64,000 nt of DNA from Epiperipatus broadwayi (GCA_028023455.1 JAQFVV010012398.1:10965160-11029159); one strand, 5' to 3'; counted from the stretch's first letter, positions 37,475 through 50,599 are shown. Notes: a model not told the origin generated them from the letters alone. Numbers and translations are program-made.

Positions 37475-38519
37475 GGTAAAACTGACTTATAGCGGTCTCG
37501 ACACTTCGCCCTCTATTTTTAAAAAGCTTAACTACATTTTTTTTCCTACTAACTGTATCCAACTTTAATCAGGGTATCTAATTTTAAATAAACTATATCT
37601 AAGTATAAATGCTTAGAAAAAATAAAATAAAAAACCTTACATTTTGATGCGTAGTTTTCACTTGTATATGTAGCGGTCTTTACTGTAAATATAACTATAA
37701 ATAAATAAACAAACTATATTAACTATAAATGTTTTTACATAAAGATGAATAAATAAAATAAAAAAGAACTTACATTTCCTGCAGGCAGAATCCATGTTTC
37801 GAACTACGTTATTCTCACTATGTAATTGCAAAGTATATCTAACTATAAATGTATTTTTTACATGAAGATTAATAAATAAAATGTAATAAAACTTACATTT
37901 TTCAAATCAATGTTAAAACAGTTGTTCACAATTTGACATACTTGGTTTTAACAGTGATTTGAATCATTTTTCGGCAAAAAGTAAATGGACAGGGAGGGGA
38001 GAGGAATTATACACGGCAAAAATTACATGTGACAAAAGTAGTTCATAATTTTGATAGGGACTTTTTTGGTCGCACTTTTGCCAGGCAACAAACATATCTC
38101 TATATAGAGCATAAAAATGTAAGTTTTATTACATTTTATTTATTAATCTTCATGTAAAAAATACATTTATAGTTAGATATACTTTGCAATTACATAGCGA
38201 AACACGGATTCTGCCTGCAGGAAATGTAAGTTCTTTTTTATTTTATTTATTCATCTTTATGTAAAAACATTTATAGTTAATATAGTTTATTATTTATAGT
38301 TATATTTACAGTAAAGACCGCTACATATACAAGTGAAAACTACGCATCAAAATGTAAGTTTTTTTAATTTTTTTTTTCTAAGCATTTATACTTAGATATA
38401 GTTTATTTAGAATTAGATACACTGATTAAAGTTGGATACAGTTAGTAGGAAAAAAATGTAGTTAAGTTTTTTTAAAAATAGAGGGCGAAGTGTCGAGACC
38501 ACTATAAGTCAGTTTTACC
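37475..38519. mobile_element. 1,045-bp foldback element with 8-bp target duplication
   Basis: Both ends read inward GGTAAAACTGACTTATAG, and the arms (about 37475-37905 and 38110-38519) are reverse complements over some 410-430 bp around a loop of about 205 bp. Exact copies of GTTAATGG flank it, an 8-bp duplication as made by hAT, P or Merlin-type transposases. Each arm is built of three diverged units carrying a TATAAATG word, an AAATAAAATAA stretch and AACTTACATTT, so the arms are themselves short arrays. The loop holds a smaller hairpin (CAAATCA...TGATTTG). There is no coding frame, so it is non-autonomous. hAT transposase fossils occur elsewhere in the window, but a link is not shown. Confidence 0.92.
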
Positions 38520-38527
38520 GTTAATGG
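38520..38527. repeat. Target-site duplication, right
   Basis: GTTAATGG directly follows the right terminus and is identical to 37467-37474. Confidence 0.85.
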
Positions 38528-38913
38528 TATATATAGATAAATTAAGTAGAATAATGAGTGGCAAATCTTGTTTATTGAAAGAAAGTTTAATTCTAAATTA
38601 TTAACGAATAATGGAGGTGAGAATAAATACCTCCAAATCATTAACGTAATAAATATTATTAGCAAAACTACATTCAGAAGAATCTTTAACTAAATCAATT
38701 CATAAAATTAAAAAAAACAATACTCCCCCCCCCCCATTAGCATGTTATAATCTCAAATATAATCAAAAGCAAAATTAGGAAAAACTTAAAAAGAAAAAGA
38801 TCGCAACTCTGATTAAATAATTACCTTAATAGCTTAGAGAAGTAGATATATAAATGGAATATATTTAAAACTTCTATTCCACCACACACACTTCAAATAT
38901 ATAAATAAAGACA

Positions 38914-39288
38914 TCAGGAAAAGACAAATGGAATAATTTTATCAATACAAACTAAAAATATCAAGAATGTTGGCAAAATAACAAGTACAGCTGAGGCATA
39001 CGAAATAACAAAAGTCCCACTTTCTACATACCAGTATAAACAGTAGACCAAAACATTTAAATCAGTTGCGATAGATAGTAAACTTATTAAAAACATAATT
39101 GGGAGAAATGGTCGAGTAGAATGAATAAATTCAATATACATATATATATACTGCTGATTAATTGTAATCATTGACAATGATATAAATAGCAAATAAAGAC
39201 TGAAACTCATAAAGCAGCAGCAGCTGAAGGAGGAGTAGCAGTAAATTCTATTACACAACAGATCAGGCCAAAACAGGCACAAATACAA
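38914..39288 (-). CDS. Hypothetical 124-residue hydrophobic frame
   Basis: The longest ATG-initiated minus-strand frame not linked to a transposon. The product is strongly hydrophobic, with three or more possible membrane segments rich in Leu, Ile, Phe and Tyr, for example PIMFLISLLSI and SAVLVILPTFLIFLV near the C-terminus. I recognise no receptor or channel motif. T-rich DNA read in this frame gives hydrophobic residues by default, so it may be a chance frame. No splice sites, promoter or polyadenylation signal could be assigned with confidence. Confidence 0.12.
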   Translation of the reverse strand: MYLCLFWPDLLCNRIYCYSSFSCCCFMSFSLYLLFISLSMITINQQYIYMYIEFIHSTRPFLPIMFLISLLSIATDLNVLVYCLYWYVESGTFVISYASAVLVILPTFLIFLVCIDKIIPFVFS

Positions 39289-41066
39289 TTTTTACAATGA
39301 AAATAATAATGACGTTTATAATTAATAAAATAACAAGAATAATAAACTGGAGATAAAATTTGGATTTCAGAATGGGGAGGTGGTGCAAAACATCGTATAA
39401 AGAATTTTTTCAGATTAAAAACAGACTGGGTTTATTGTGTGAGCTACATGAACTGGGCATAAATAAGTAGCTAAACCCATCCATCCCCCCTTATTTTATG
39501 AAACAGCATAAGATATAGAGGTTTAGCAAATAGATTATCTGAAGACTCTTCTAAAACCAAATAGGAACACTTATTTGAACTCATTTTTCAAACTTTCAAA
39601 ATTCAGATTTTGAAAATATTAAACCCATCTTTTCAATATATGCATTTTATATTTTACCAATATTTGTTATCTTGTGTCAGAAGAAAAATATTATCTATTT
39701 TTAATACATATATTATTTTACAGTTTTAAATTTTAATCATAAAGTTTTGTATGAAATTTTGATGATAATGTACAAGTCATTTTCAAAAATAAAACAATTT
39801 CAACTGATTTTATTATGTACAATTAGAATAAGAGAAATACAATTAAATATATATAATAATAAAAAGATGTTATTAATCTGTTTTAATAAAATAATTCTCC
39901 TGATTGCATAATTAAAATTTTAATTAAAAATTTTTTAATTTTTCATTTACATCCTTTTTTGTTGTTGTTGTTAATATTTTTTTACAGAAATTGATACATT
40001 TTTGTAAAGATATTTGGTATTTTTAAATATACATAAAACAACCAAATTTGATATTAAATGATTTTTTGTCATTGCAATTATTATGTGATTATTCAAAAGA
40101 TAAATAGTCTGACAACAGTAATCTAGAAAGTTGAGTTAACAGTTTTATCTCAATTTTAAGCTTTTTCTCATGTGTATCTGTTTGTGACAATGTTTACATG
40201 TTCACAAAGATAGAATATATATATATATATTTTAGTGCGTCTAATGTTCAATTTGTTTTTTATACTTTCATGTGTGACAAATTAATATAAATGATGTTCT
40301 TTGACTATTGGAGGCTGAAAGGTAACAAACTAAAACAGTGGTTAACAAGTAATGGCAGAGAGTATAAAAATCACTAGTTAAAGATTAGGCTCTTATTAGA
40401 TAAAGACTCATTATTTGATCATAGACAATTGAGGATCATGTCTAAATGAATAAATTATTGTATGATTTAGAAGAAATATTCAATATTTAATAAGGATATT
40501 GAATGACTTTTTAAAATTAAAGACAATGTAAAACAATAAATAATGTAATAAAGGAACATATGTGTAATTAAAAAGACTTGAACAAAAAAATGGTATAAAA
40601 TTAATTACAGTATTTACACTTTATTTATTTTTATTATTTTTTGTATTAATTTAACTTATTAATATATATAAAAAACAGAAATGTGAAATGTCATATCATG
40701 TTCATTAATGCAGACTTCAACTTATTAATCCAAAAATTAAAAAAAATTACATGAAACGCCTTTATGTGCATTATTTATAAAGATAGTGAGAATATTTTAT
40801 TAACTTATTAATCTAAAAATAAAAACAATACAGGAAACATCTTCATATGCATTTATAACTGAGGATATTTGATTACTATTTTACTATATATAGACATTGA
40901 TATGAATATGTTATATTTATCTTTTATTTATTATTGATAATAGTAACACATATTCAGTAATAGAAAATTTAAAAAATTAAATATTGTAATTAATTTTTGC
41001 ACAATTTTTTTATATTTTTAAAATAACAGTGTAAATACAACACTATCATCCATTTTTTGCAAAGAT

Positions 41067-41159
41067 ATATTGTATGCCCCTGAAACTGTATATTTATCAA
41101 AAATGTGGGCTGCAGAGCTTAGTAGACAGGAAAATGCACAAGTACTTATATTTTTTTAA
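41067..41159 (+). pseudogene. Possible LINE C-terminal fragment
   Basis: A 30-codon segment reads ILYAPETVYLSKMWAAELS and then RQENAQVLIFF before a stop. The LYAxET word followed by Leu and a basic helix resembles the region after the RT thumb in several LINE families. It is too short to assign to a clade and has no open flanks. Confidence 0.3.
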
Positions 41160-42510
41160 TGAGTTAGGGTACTGCCTTATAATATACTCAAAATAAGATA
41201 ATTTAAGTTTCAACATTTTCAATTCAAATGAGAGTTAAGAAGTTAATTTGATTGGGTATCCACTAATATTTGTTTTTCCTTACTGCCAATACAAATTCTT
41301 CATCAATATCAAAATGTAAGGATATCATTTTTTTTTTTTTATCTTTCCCTTCTTCAGGTATCTAAATTTATATCTGGTAAACAATCTGCCAAATGTGAAA
41401 CTTGGACATAACTCAAGAATTCAATCTAAAAAAATTTTAAATGTCTTAATAAGCAATAAGATGTAAATTGTACCACAGCAAATGCATCAAAAAAAAAAAA
41501 AAAGAATTATAAAAGTTAAAACTGAAGATTACAGCTAATTCAAAAAATAATCCAATTATCTCAGGCATGCCCAAAAATATAAAATAAAAAAATAACAAGT
41601 ACTACATGTAAAGACATAAAGAATATAGAAAAAACCTAATTAATAAGCAACTCATCTGGGGATCATTTTGAAAATGACAAAATAACTGTGAAAAGTCAAC
41701 AAGTTACTCATTTAAGACTGATCAAAACTGAGAACTTAGATACTTCTAAGAATTTGTATAAAGTGATAGCTAAGACACCAGATTTCTGAAATAAAATAAG
41801 GTATGCAATGATGATACTATTTATATTATTGAGATATATGTGTAGAAATAATTTCTATGTACAATCAAGTGCAAATGCCTATGATATTTTAAAATAAATA
41901 AGGAATTAGTAAAATATTTTGTGGATTGGGGAAACAATGCTATTTTTATTTAATAAACAATATTTTATACATAAATTATTTTCAAATCCATGTTTTATTG
42001 ATAACAATATTAGTTATGCCTGGAAATTCAAAGTGATGAATAGCCAAGTTGAATGACTGTAGAATTAAAGACTTCACTGAGTCCAGAGCTCATCCCAAGG
42101 AATCTGACTGGTAAGTTAATAATTAAGGGGAGAAAAACATGTTGAAGATATATATTATGATTTGTATAAATCTTTGGTTGAATTAATTTTTAATTAATAA
42201 TTGACTATTTATTAGTCTGCTTTTAGAACAGTTTATATTTGCCGACTAATGAGGTTTGTTTAAAACCCTTTTCCTCTGCATGGCACCAAGCACAACTGAT
42301 TATAAAAATTCAGATTGCAATTGCTGTTTGTGCAGAAACGGTAAACATCACACTTACGGGTCTTTTTTCATTCCTTCTGCCATCTTTCTAGTTTTCTTTA
42401 CATGTGGTCGTTATGTTTTATGATTTTTTTTTGTAAAGTACATTTTATAATTTTTTTATTTTTCTCATTTTCTTAGATTTAATGAATGAAAATTATTTTT
42501 AGCTGCAATA

Positions 42511-43220
42511 ATGGCTACTTTCACCGATGAATTTCAATTTGATTCTGATGTGGATAAAGAATTTCCCATTTTTGATGCGTGTATTTCAGAGGCCTCTTCT
42601 AGCAACTCATCGAATGATAGTGACTTCTCAGATGATGGAGAAGTAATCAGAAAAGAAAGAAAAGCTTAGTAAAGACTTCTGTTAGGAATGTTAGAATGGC
42701 AATTGAGCCAATGCCTGGACCTTCTTCTCAATGTGATTCGCATTCATTTCTTGGTAACGTTAATAAACCATGCATACAAATTGGAACATTTACTGTCTCC
42801 AAAGCTAAAAATTCCCATCACCCGTGAGTACTAAATTACTGATTTTTAAAATTTATTTTTGATAGGAAATTATATGACTATTATATGATGAAAGCAATAG
42901 GTATGCTTCAGAATGGAAAGCAGTACCGAAGTGGGTCAATCTGCCACCCACTGAGTTGAATGCATTTTTTGGCATGGTAATTCATATATGTCCTCTGTCA
43001 TGCGTGCCAAGGTTCAAATTTATTTGGTCTAAAGAATGAATTTCTGCATAAACCAGTACTTGCTAAAGTTATTACCCAAGATCGATTTTATGAAATTCTA
43101 AATAACTTACATTTCAGTGACAATAAATCCATGCCACCAGTTACTAGTAAACAGCATGATAGAATTTATAAAATCAGGCCAATCATAGATCACTGTAATG
43201 TTAACTTGGTCCTGCAATAG
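42511..43220 (+). pseudogene. piggyBac transposase, N-terminal part
   Basis: The ATG at 42511 opens a 52-codon frame (MATFTDEFQF...) with the acidic, Ser-rich N-terminus common in piggyBac transposases (EASSSNSSNDSDFSDDGE). In other frames come PMPGPSSQCD, then ESNRYASEWK, LPPTELNAFFGMVIHICPLS and KFIWSKE, a stop, and AKVITQDRFYEILNNLHFSDN and IYKIRPIIDHCNVN, the diagnostic start of the DDE_Tnp_1_7 domain. The sequence ends before the catalytic aspartates. GTGAGT at 42824 and TAG at about 42862 could bound a 39-bp intron, but the codons between PGPSS and ESNRYA are fewer than usual, so a deletion is also possible. No TTAA-flanked termini were confirmed; TTAA followed by AACCCTTT near 42260 is a candidate left end. 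Confidence 0.85.
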
Positions 43221-43229
43221 GTAAGATAT

Positions 43230-46200
43230 ATCATGATTTGATTTATATTACTGTTCATTTGTTGCAATTTTGTAAGTCTCAATTTTTTCAGTTTTAGGTT
43301 AGACAATTTTAACTTTGCTTGAAGATTTTGATTTACTTATGGTTTACAGTATATGTATTTTCTGAGTTATTTTTTCTCTTGATTTTCTTCATGTATTTAT
43401 ATTTTCAAGTATTTGAAAAGACTTTCAAGCTATCTCAATCCATCCACTCTATCTCATACAACTGATATACATGACTACACACATGAAAAGGATTAATGAT
43501 CATTAACATACATATTTTATGCTGAACCACCAGCATCAGGTGGTGCACATCATCATCATCTACCACACATATAATCAGTGCTTGCAATAATTTTATTTAT
43601 TTTGTTGTTTTATTTGTGTACTTTGTTTTTATTCATTTTCTTGTAGAGAAATTTTTCTTTGTTTGATATTTATTTTTTTGAATACACTTTTTGCTTGAAA
43701 AGAATACATATTTTAGGTCTCACCCCCTTCCCGTTTTTCAATAATATAGTAATTATATTTTTTTATAATTTCCATCTTCATTAAAACCTCGCATTTGTAA
43801 AATAGATATCCTGCATGGAAGGACTAGAAAATATCCTGCATGCAAGGACAACATCTAGGTTTTCTACCAGCAAAAGAACTTAACAATCGCCTTATTTTCC
43901 TTAGTATTATCATGAACATCTGTCTCAGGTAAGTTGTACAATATATCATTTTTTTCAGAATTTCATGACTAATGTGATAAAGCTGTCTATGAAATTGTAA
44001 TTTTAACATATAACCTTCTAAATATGGAATTTGTGAAGTAATGTAAAAATAATAATATTTAAAAGTGTTAAAATCTCTTTTTTTTTTTTTTCAAAGTTAT
44101 GACAATTTTCTCAGCTTTATTACATTCTTTCATGTTCATTCTTTATAAAAATGTAGTTATATTTATTGTAATAAAATAGAAAATACATATAAAATTATTT
44201 TCCTTGTAATTTTTTTTTTAAATTAAAGATGTTGTCTTATGGATTAAAGAGTTAAACTTCTTTACATTATTAATCTCACAATTCTTGGTCAAGTTACAAT
44301 CTTTAATACCTACATAAATATATCAGGTTCTTATTGTTTAAGGAGGTTGCCTTGATTACAGGTTGAGATTGTTGATAGCTTAAGGGTTGATTGTTATCAT
44401 AGGAAAATGTATACTATTGTGAAACCTGAATATATGTATACACGTTAACATAGTGGTGAATTTATAATAAGCTCTTATTAAAATGATTAGCCTTATCCCC
44501 TTCAATATTATATTATTAGTTTCTCATAGTTGTATGTTCAATTAACCTGAAAACATAAATTTCAATCATGATAGAGGTCAGTCCAGGATACATAGCAATA
44601 TGGTAGAGTAAAAAATAGTCCTATCTTATAGAGAAATAAGCAGCCATAATATATATATATATATTTAAATAAATGTTTGGTTTATTTCAGAAAATTTTTA
44701 ATTATTTTAAAATATAATCATATAATATTTTAGTGGTAAATATTATATTTTCTTAACAATTCATTTGTTATGGATCGTGATTTGTATTATTACATATTTT
44801 TTAATTATTCGATCAGTCCAAAAACAAAACAAAAAAACTTTATAATTACAATACAGATATCATTGTAGAAAGAAGAAACTGGATTAAACTTATGGGGATT
44901 TTCATCCTGAAATGAACGAATGATGCTTGAAAATGATATATTGTATCAATATGTCAAAATATTCAATGAAAGTTAAATTTAATATATGGCTTAATGAAAA
45001 ATTATCTTACCCAATACTCGTGATAAATATAATTTTATATTATTAAAATATGTGTGCAAATTTTTGATAATTGAATCCAGATTTTGGACAAAAAATATAT
45101 AATAAATGGGCAAAAATAAAGTACACACAAAAAAAATTGTTATATGATTTGAAAAAAATATATAGTTCATGAACTTTAATTAAATTTAGATACTAAATTT
45201 AATACTGTACTCATTGATATTAGAAGAGAGAGAGAAAGAAAATAAAAATGTAAAAATAAAAATATATAATGGAAAATCCTAATAAAATTTTATGGAGTAG
45301 CAATAAATATGAAATAAAATTATTAAAAATTCTTCTAAGTTTTGATAAACAGGTTTACAATAAAGCACAGAGTGGTTGTACAAATAGACAAATTCTTTAG
45401 TATGAGGCAAAACTAAAATTACTTACAACTGATAATCGACTTTTCTAACATTCAATAGTGAAACAAAATAAGTATTTTTTTCATGAATGAAAAATAATCA
45501 AATAGTTTTATAATAATTTTTCATGTAATCTCTTATAATCATTTCTTAGTAATGTCTACTTAGAAGTCAGCTTCAATTTAGGTATAAGTTATTGATGAAT
45601 AATAATAAAAAAAATTAAATAAATTGTTTGCCTTTTTGGTAATATATCTTTAAATATAAACAATAATTTCAACTTTACATCCAGTTATTAACTGATTTAC
45701 AAATAAAATTTATTTCCAAGTTTTAAATCATATAAAGATTGCTAATTGATAATTATAGTTGAAATGTTGGAACAGCATAAAAAAAACAATCATGACTACT
45801 AATCATGGAAACTCATCAAACTGATCAGAGCCAGACATGAAAGTCTTCATCCACAAATTTAACAAAATATTCCTAAATTTTCATTAAATTGTTTAAGTGT
45901 TAAAACTAATCTTTCTATTTGTTTTAATATATGTTATATTCCTCTACAGAAAATCACTGAAGGCTAGTCAAATGTTGAACGGAAACTTTTGAAATGATAA
46001 AGAAAGTTTAATGCTTTCCATTCTTGTTTTATGTTTTAGCTAAAGAAAATAAAAATACTTAAAGTCACTTAGTATGAACCAAGCTAACATAAATAAAAAT
46101 CTAAACTTATTAGAAATCTGAAATAACCAATATGCTAATTACTATATCACAAGTCTAAACAACATATTTATTAATTTATTATATTAATGAAAACTCATAG

Positions 46201-47210
46201 GTGTAGCATAATTCTTGTAATCAGCCTGCATTTTCAACTGAAGTAATTATTCTTTCATATATTTGTGTGTGTGTGTGTGTGTATACAGCAATGGATTGTT
46301 AACTCTTTTTATTCATTAGAATTTTATCTTTTTAATAAACAGGTATTTATTTATTGAAACAATGAAATGATTATGATTATATGATTTGAAAAAGACTTGA
46401 ATCTAAGACTAGTTACAAGTTACTCCATGATAAAAATTTCAGAAACAATTTATTGAAAAATCCAAATCATTTATAAATAGTCAGTGACTTTTAAATATAT
46501 ATATTTAATAAAACTTTTATTAAAGTAGTAAAGTAACAGTTTTTATATGCAGAAAATTATTCACTTTTATGAGACTTTCTTGACAAATTTTTATGGTCTG
46601 TAACAAATGGTAGGTTAATAACGGTCAAGCCATCAGTTTCCTATCAAGAGGACAATATGAATTATTCTAGACTCAGCCACCTGTGTTTATCTTCTCAGAG
46701 CTAGCACAAAGCTCTTTTATAAAGACAAAAAAGATATAATTTTAATTTCATTTCCTTTTTACCTTCAAAGAATGGAAATAAACTTTGTAGTTGTAATTTT
46801 ATCTCTTTTCTAGATATTTATTTTTATCTAAATACAGAAAAAAAAAGGATCAAGTCCAAATTACTAATGAGAAGTTATTTCACAAAAATAGCAAAAAGAC
46901 ATTTCTTAATGTCTTAAGATCTAAAACTCAAATATGTGAATTTCTTAAATCAAATGTGAAATGTTACAAATGTAATCTTTATTAAATAAAAAAAGCAACA
47001 TAAATAATATAAAAATAATTTTAACATATATTTTTATTTTAGCATTCTTTTTTAGAAGCATATTAGTATCCACTGAAGTTTCTGAATCACATAGTTTTGT
47101 TTATATTATCTCTTTAAAGATCTCTCATTTTGTTTTGAAGCATCATAAAATGTTATTAAATGTTTTTTTCTAAAGAAATACATTTAATTTCTATTTTTTG
47201 TACAACTTTC
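43230..47210. other. Non-coding stretch
   Basis: No gene. It contains a (GT)n run at about 46264-46282, short TA repeats near 44650, and at about 46538-46695 a sequence with a diverged partner at 48428-48560. Shared words are TATGCAGAAAAT, TTTCTTGA, GGCCAAGC or GGTCAAGCC, and ATTATTCTAGA or ATTCTTCTAGATTCA. The repeat class is unknown. Confidence 0.45.
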
Positions 47211-47219
47211 AGTCATATA

Positions 47220-47684
47220 GTGTGTCCCAATGAAAAAGTGATTGATTACAGTTTTCTCTCCAAGCTGCTTGCAGTATCAACTCTGAATTAATACAGGTTA
47301 CATACCACCATAGTTTAGCTATTTACTATAAAAAAAATTTAAGACACTATTATATCTGAATCATAAATTATAACATAAAATATATGTTTCATACTTTAAT
47401 CCATGATGGAACAACATGTTAACATTAAATTTTGTTTAAAATGGAGTAGAATTACTACTGAAAAGTTTGAAATGATTCATATTGTGTATGGAAGTGAAGC
47501 TATGAGTCACAAAAACATTTTATATGATTTTCAAAATTTTATGCTGATAGGATGAGCACTGATGTCAATCTATTCACATAGTGATTCATGATCCAGACAG
47601 ATTAACACCTGAAAATTTTTGTGGTGAATAACTAAACTGTTGCTATATAACAATGACACAGCAAGCAACTTTACTGAGACACAC
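47220..47684 (+). mobile_element. Mariner-like element, 465-bp deletion derivative
   Basis: Terminal inverted repeats start GTGTGTCCCAATGAAAAAGT on the left and, read inward, GTGTGTCTCAGTAAAGTTGC on the right. TA lies directly outside both ends (47218-47219 and 47685-47686), the mariner target duplication. The interior has only the start of the transposase (47403-47555) and then a short non-coding stretch, so most of the gene, including the DD(D/E) catalytic domain, has been deleted. Confidence 0.85.
47403..47555 (+). pseudogene. Mariner transposase N-terminal remnant
   Basis: Fifty codons starting MMEQHVNIKFCLKW, then FEMIHIVYGSEAMSHKNI, match the paired helix-turn-helix DNA-binding region of mariner transposases, whose usual form is a QRxxIKFCFKLGKT-like start followed by VYGDEAxS. 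The conserved Gly-Lys in that region is replaced here, and the frame stops after LYDFQNFMLIG. No catalytic domain follows. It cannot encode an active transposase; whether the truncated DNA-binding part is ever made is unknown. Confidence 0.8.
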
Positions 47685-47699
47685 TATGTGTTAAAACTC

Positions 47700-49120
47700 T
47701 AATTAACTCCTCTTTCTTATAGAAAATATCTGATTAATAGAAATAATTAAATTTATATGACTAAATTCTGGAAACATGTATGCATGATTAATAAATGAAC
47801 ACCAGAGAGTAGTTTTGATCATATTTCCAGACTAGTTTTAGGTTATTATCCTTCATAAATGTTAGAGTAAGTGCAATCAAATGATTCTTACTGATAAAGA
47901 TTAACAGTCAGAATCTAGCCTAATAATCTAATCTGTAATACCATAACATATTGATATATGGATTACATTTGTAACATATATTTTATTTATAAAATCCAAC
48001 AAATTCTTTATGAACATCACCAATAAGATCTCTTTTATCATGATTAGGCATATTTTCAATTTGAATTGTCTGTTTAGTTTATATCCTGTATGATATTCCT
48101 TCAATATATTTTTTCACTATAATAAGTTCTGTTAACAATTAAATGGAATATTATGATAACAAAAAAAAAAATTAATCAGAGTAACCTATTACCAATGCCT
48201 GTTTCGGTTACCTAAGCATATTATCAAAAAAGTAAAGCTAAATCCACTAAACTGACAAAAACTGAAAAAGATAAAAGTAAACAAAAGTGAATAATAATTC
48301 ATTATATATTTACAATTTATTTTATCAGTAAAAAAAACAAATTAATATCTATTTATAAATATAATCACTAATTTATAAACCTATGTACTTAGTAATAGTT
48401 TTAATAATATAATAAAGAAATAGTATTATATGCAGAAAATAATTAATTTTTACTAGTATTTCTTGAAAAAAATTTAAGATCTATAAAGGCCAAGCAATTA
48501 CTTTTCTACCAAAAAGCAATATTAATTCTTCTAGATTCAACTATCTCTGCAACAATAAAAATTCTTCACTGGTTACACTTTAATTTTAAAAAACAACTGA
48601 ATTTTACATAATTCATATGACATAAAAGTAAAATACACCAACAACTTTATAGAAAGAATTTAATTTGTTAAATGATTTTAATAAATATAGAGAACAATAG
48701 TTATACTTCAAGCATTTTTTAAATAAGCAAAGTAAAATACTAGGTTTAATTAATCAATATCATTTCTAGTAATGTTTCACTCAACGTTTGTTAAGGGGAA
48801 TACAAAATGGTAAAAGTTCCTGAAATAATTTTAAGCTACAGTAAAGCAAAAAAAAAAAAAAATCTGTTTGACCAACTGAAGCTATTTGGAGTTCAAACAA
48901 ATTCAAATCACATGCATGACTGTTTATCTTCAATTGAAATTAATACATATTTTTCCTTTTTATTTATTTTTAAAATTGATTACACATACTAGTCTATTAA
49001 TCTTGATCATTCTTGCAGTTTTACAATTTTTTTAAAGTTCAAATAGTTGTTCCACAAATATATGCAACTGAACATACTTTAAATACACATTACTATACAT
49101 AACACAGAGAAATTGGTCAA
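47700..49120. other. Non-coding stretch
   Basis: No gene. 48428-48560 is the partner of the repeat at 46538-46695. Near 48190-48220, minus strand, GGTAACCGAAACAGGC is present without a matching hammerhead core. Confidence 0.45.
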
Positions 49121-49129
49121 TTGATAAAT

Positions 49130-50570
49130 ACTTATAGAAATGTATAATCCCACTGAATTTTGATTAATTCCGGCTGTAAATTGTCATCAATAGTTTCAAT
49201 ATCAATAGATAGAGAAGTAAATAGATGAAATTGATTTTCACATTTCTTGAAGTGCAAAAATAATCTTTCAAATTCATTTTATAATAAATTTAATTTGATT
49301 AGAATATTCTGAAAATTTCAATTCTGGTGATTTTTTGTAATGATGATTGGTTACATTCAAAATGAGATAAATTTTATTTTTGAATTGGTTTTTGCCAAAA
49401 TAATAATTTTTCTTTGAAAACATTGATATTATTAAATAAAGTCATAACCACATGATGTTTTACTTTATAATTTAAGATTAAGTTGACTAAGATAATTTGT
49501 AATATCAATTGAAAAAAACTATAGTCCACATTTGTAATTTTTCAATTTTAAAAAATTATCATTTCATCCAAATAGAAGAATCACTTTAAAACTTTATGAT
49601 TAGAAAACCACTGAATTTCTGTATAAGGTAGATCAGTAAATTCACTCTCCATATCTTCTAAAAATTTAATAAACTGGAGGTGATTAAGCCTGCATACATG
49701 AATATAATTTACAATTTTAATGACTTTTTTGTTTATGTCATATACAAAATTTAAAATTCTGGAGCATAATATTTGCTGATAAATATTACAATGAAAAATG
49801 TGAAAAGAATTAACTTTTTCTCTACAATTTTCTTTTACTTGGGTGATAACTCCTTTAATAATATGACATAGTAGAAGCACCATCAATTGCAACAGAGCTT
49901 TTTAATGATAAATTATATTCCTTTAAAATATCCATTAGTGAATTAAAATGATCAACTCCAATGATTGTATCATGCATTCAAGTACTTTCCAGAAGCTCTT
50001 CATTTATTTTTAAGTTCAAGTCTGTGAATAAAAACTGATAGATGAACTTAACCCTGTAAGTCTATACTTTCATCAACTGCAATGGATAAGTCTCAAATGT
50101 GATTATTGATTTCAGTTGATTCCTTAAATTCCCAGCTGCATCAACAATTGATATTTCAAGTCAAGCTTATGTTTTTGAATTTCTTTAATTGTTTTGGACA
50201 CAATACTTCCAATTGCTTAACAATACATTCATAACCCCCCCCCCCCTTCAGTGAATGGTTTTGACTTGCTTGCAAGCAGCTATATTATATGCAATAGTTT
50301 TGATAAATATATTGTGTTGTTTTTGAAGTGACAACTTTAATTCTCTTCATAATGTTTCTCAACGTATTTGTCATAGTTTTGTTTAAGAATTGCATTATAG
50401 TGTCTTTTAACATTATATTCCTTGCAAAACAATAGTTTCTACATAACTGACATACAATTTTATTTTTTCTTTGAATACAAAAATATTTTAATTTTGATTT
50501 TTCTTTGAAAGTGTGATGTTTTTCTTCAATGAATCATTTTTTAATCATACTCATAGATGGCTTTGATATT
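49130..50570 (-). pseudogene. hAT transposase of the GTF2IRD2/ZBED type, copy 2
   Basis: On the minus strand the N-terminal part has FKEKSKLKYFCI and a finger-like VCQLCRNYCFARNIMLK, with RHYNAIL in the next frame (C-x2-C...H). Near 49880-49990 come TMHD-like and DGAS words. A 103-codon frame (49581-49892) contains KGVITQVKENC, FHIFHCNIYQQILCSRIL, KIVNYIHVCRLNHLQFIKFL and DLPYTEIQWFSNHKVLK, the diagnostic core of this hAT group. Beyond it, 49130-49330 has LQPELIKIQ, the end of the dimerisation region. Stops and frameshifts break every segment. It is more decayed than the copy at 18682-20195 but clearly the same family. Confidence 0.82.
50235..50246. repeat. Poly-C run
   Basis: Twelve consecutive C within the hAT fossil. 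Confidence 0.95.
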
Positions 50571-50599
50571 ATTTTAATAAATCCTTAGATAATCACAAA

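Larger units (their letters stand above)
38530..42240. other. Non-coding stretch with a tandem duplication
   Basis: Mostly featureless AT-rich DNA. A C-run lies near 38725-38736. At about 40717-40880 an imperfect ~85-bp unit occurs twice in tandem, with AACTTATTAATC followed by ATGAAACGCCT or AGGAAACATCT and ATRTGCATT. Near 41341-41365 a CCTTCTTCAGGTATC word resembles the tail of the 11.9-kb SINE. Confidence 0.45.

Noticed and set aside
38914-39288. A multi-pass membrane receptor gene.
   Set aside because: Hydrophobicity follows from T-rich codons, and no family motif is present; kept only as a low-confidence hypothetical.
48186-48222. GGTAACCGAAACAGGC (minus strand) as a further hammerhead.
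   Set aside because: The upstream part reads TTGATAA rather than CUGANGA and no stem II can be paired.
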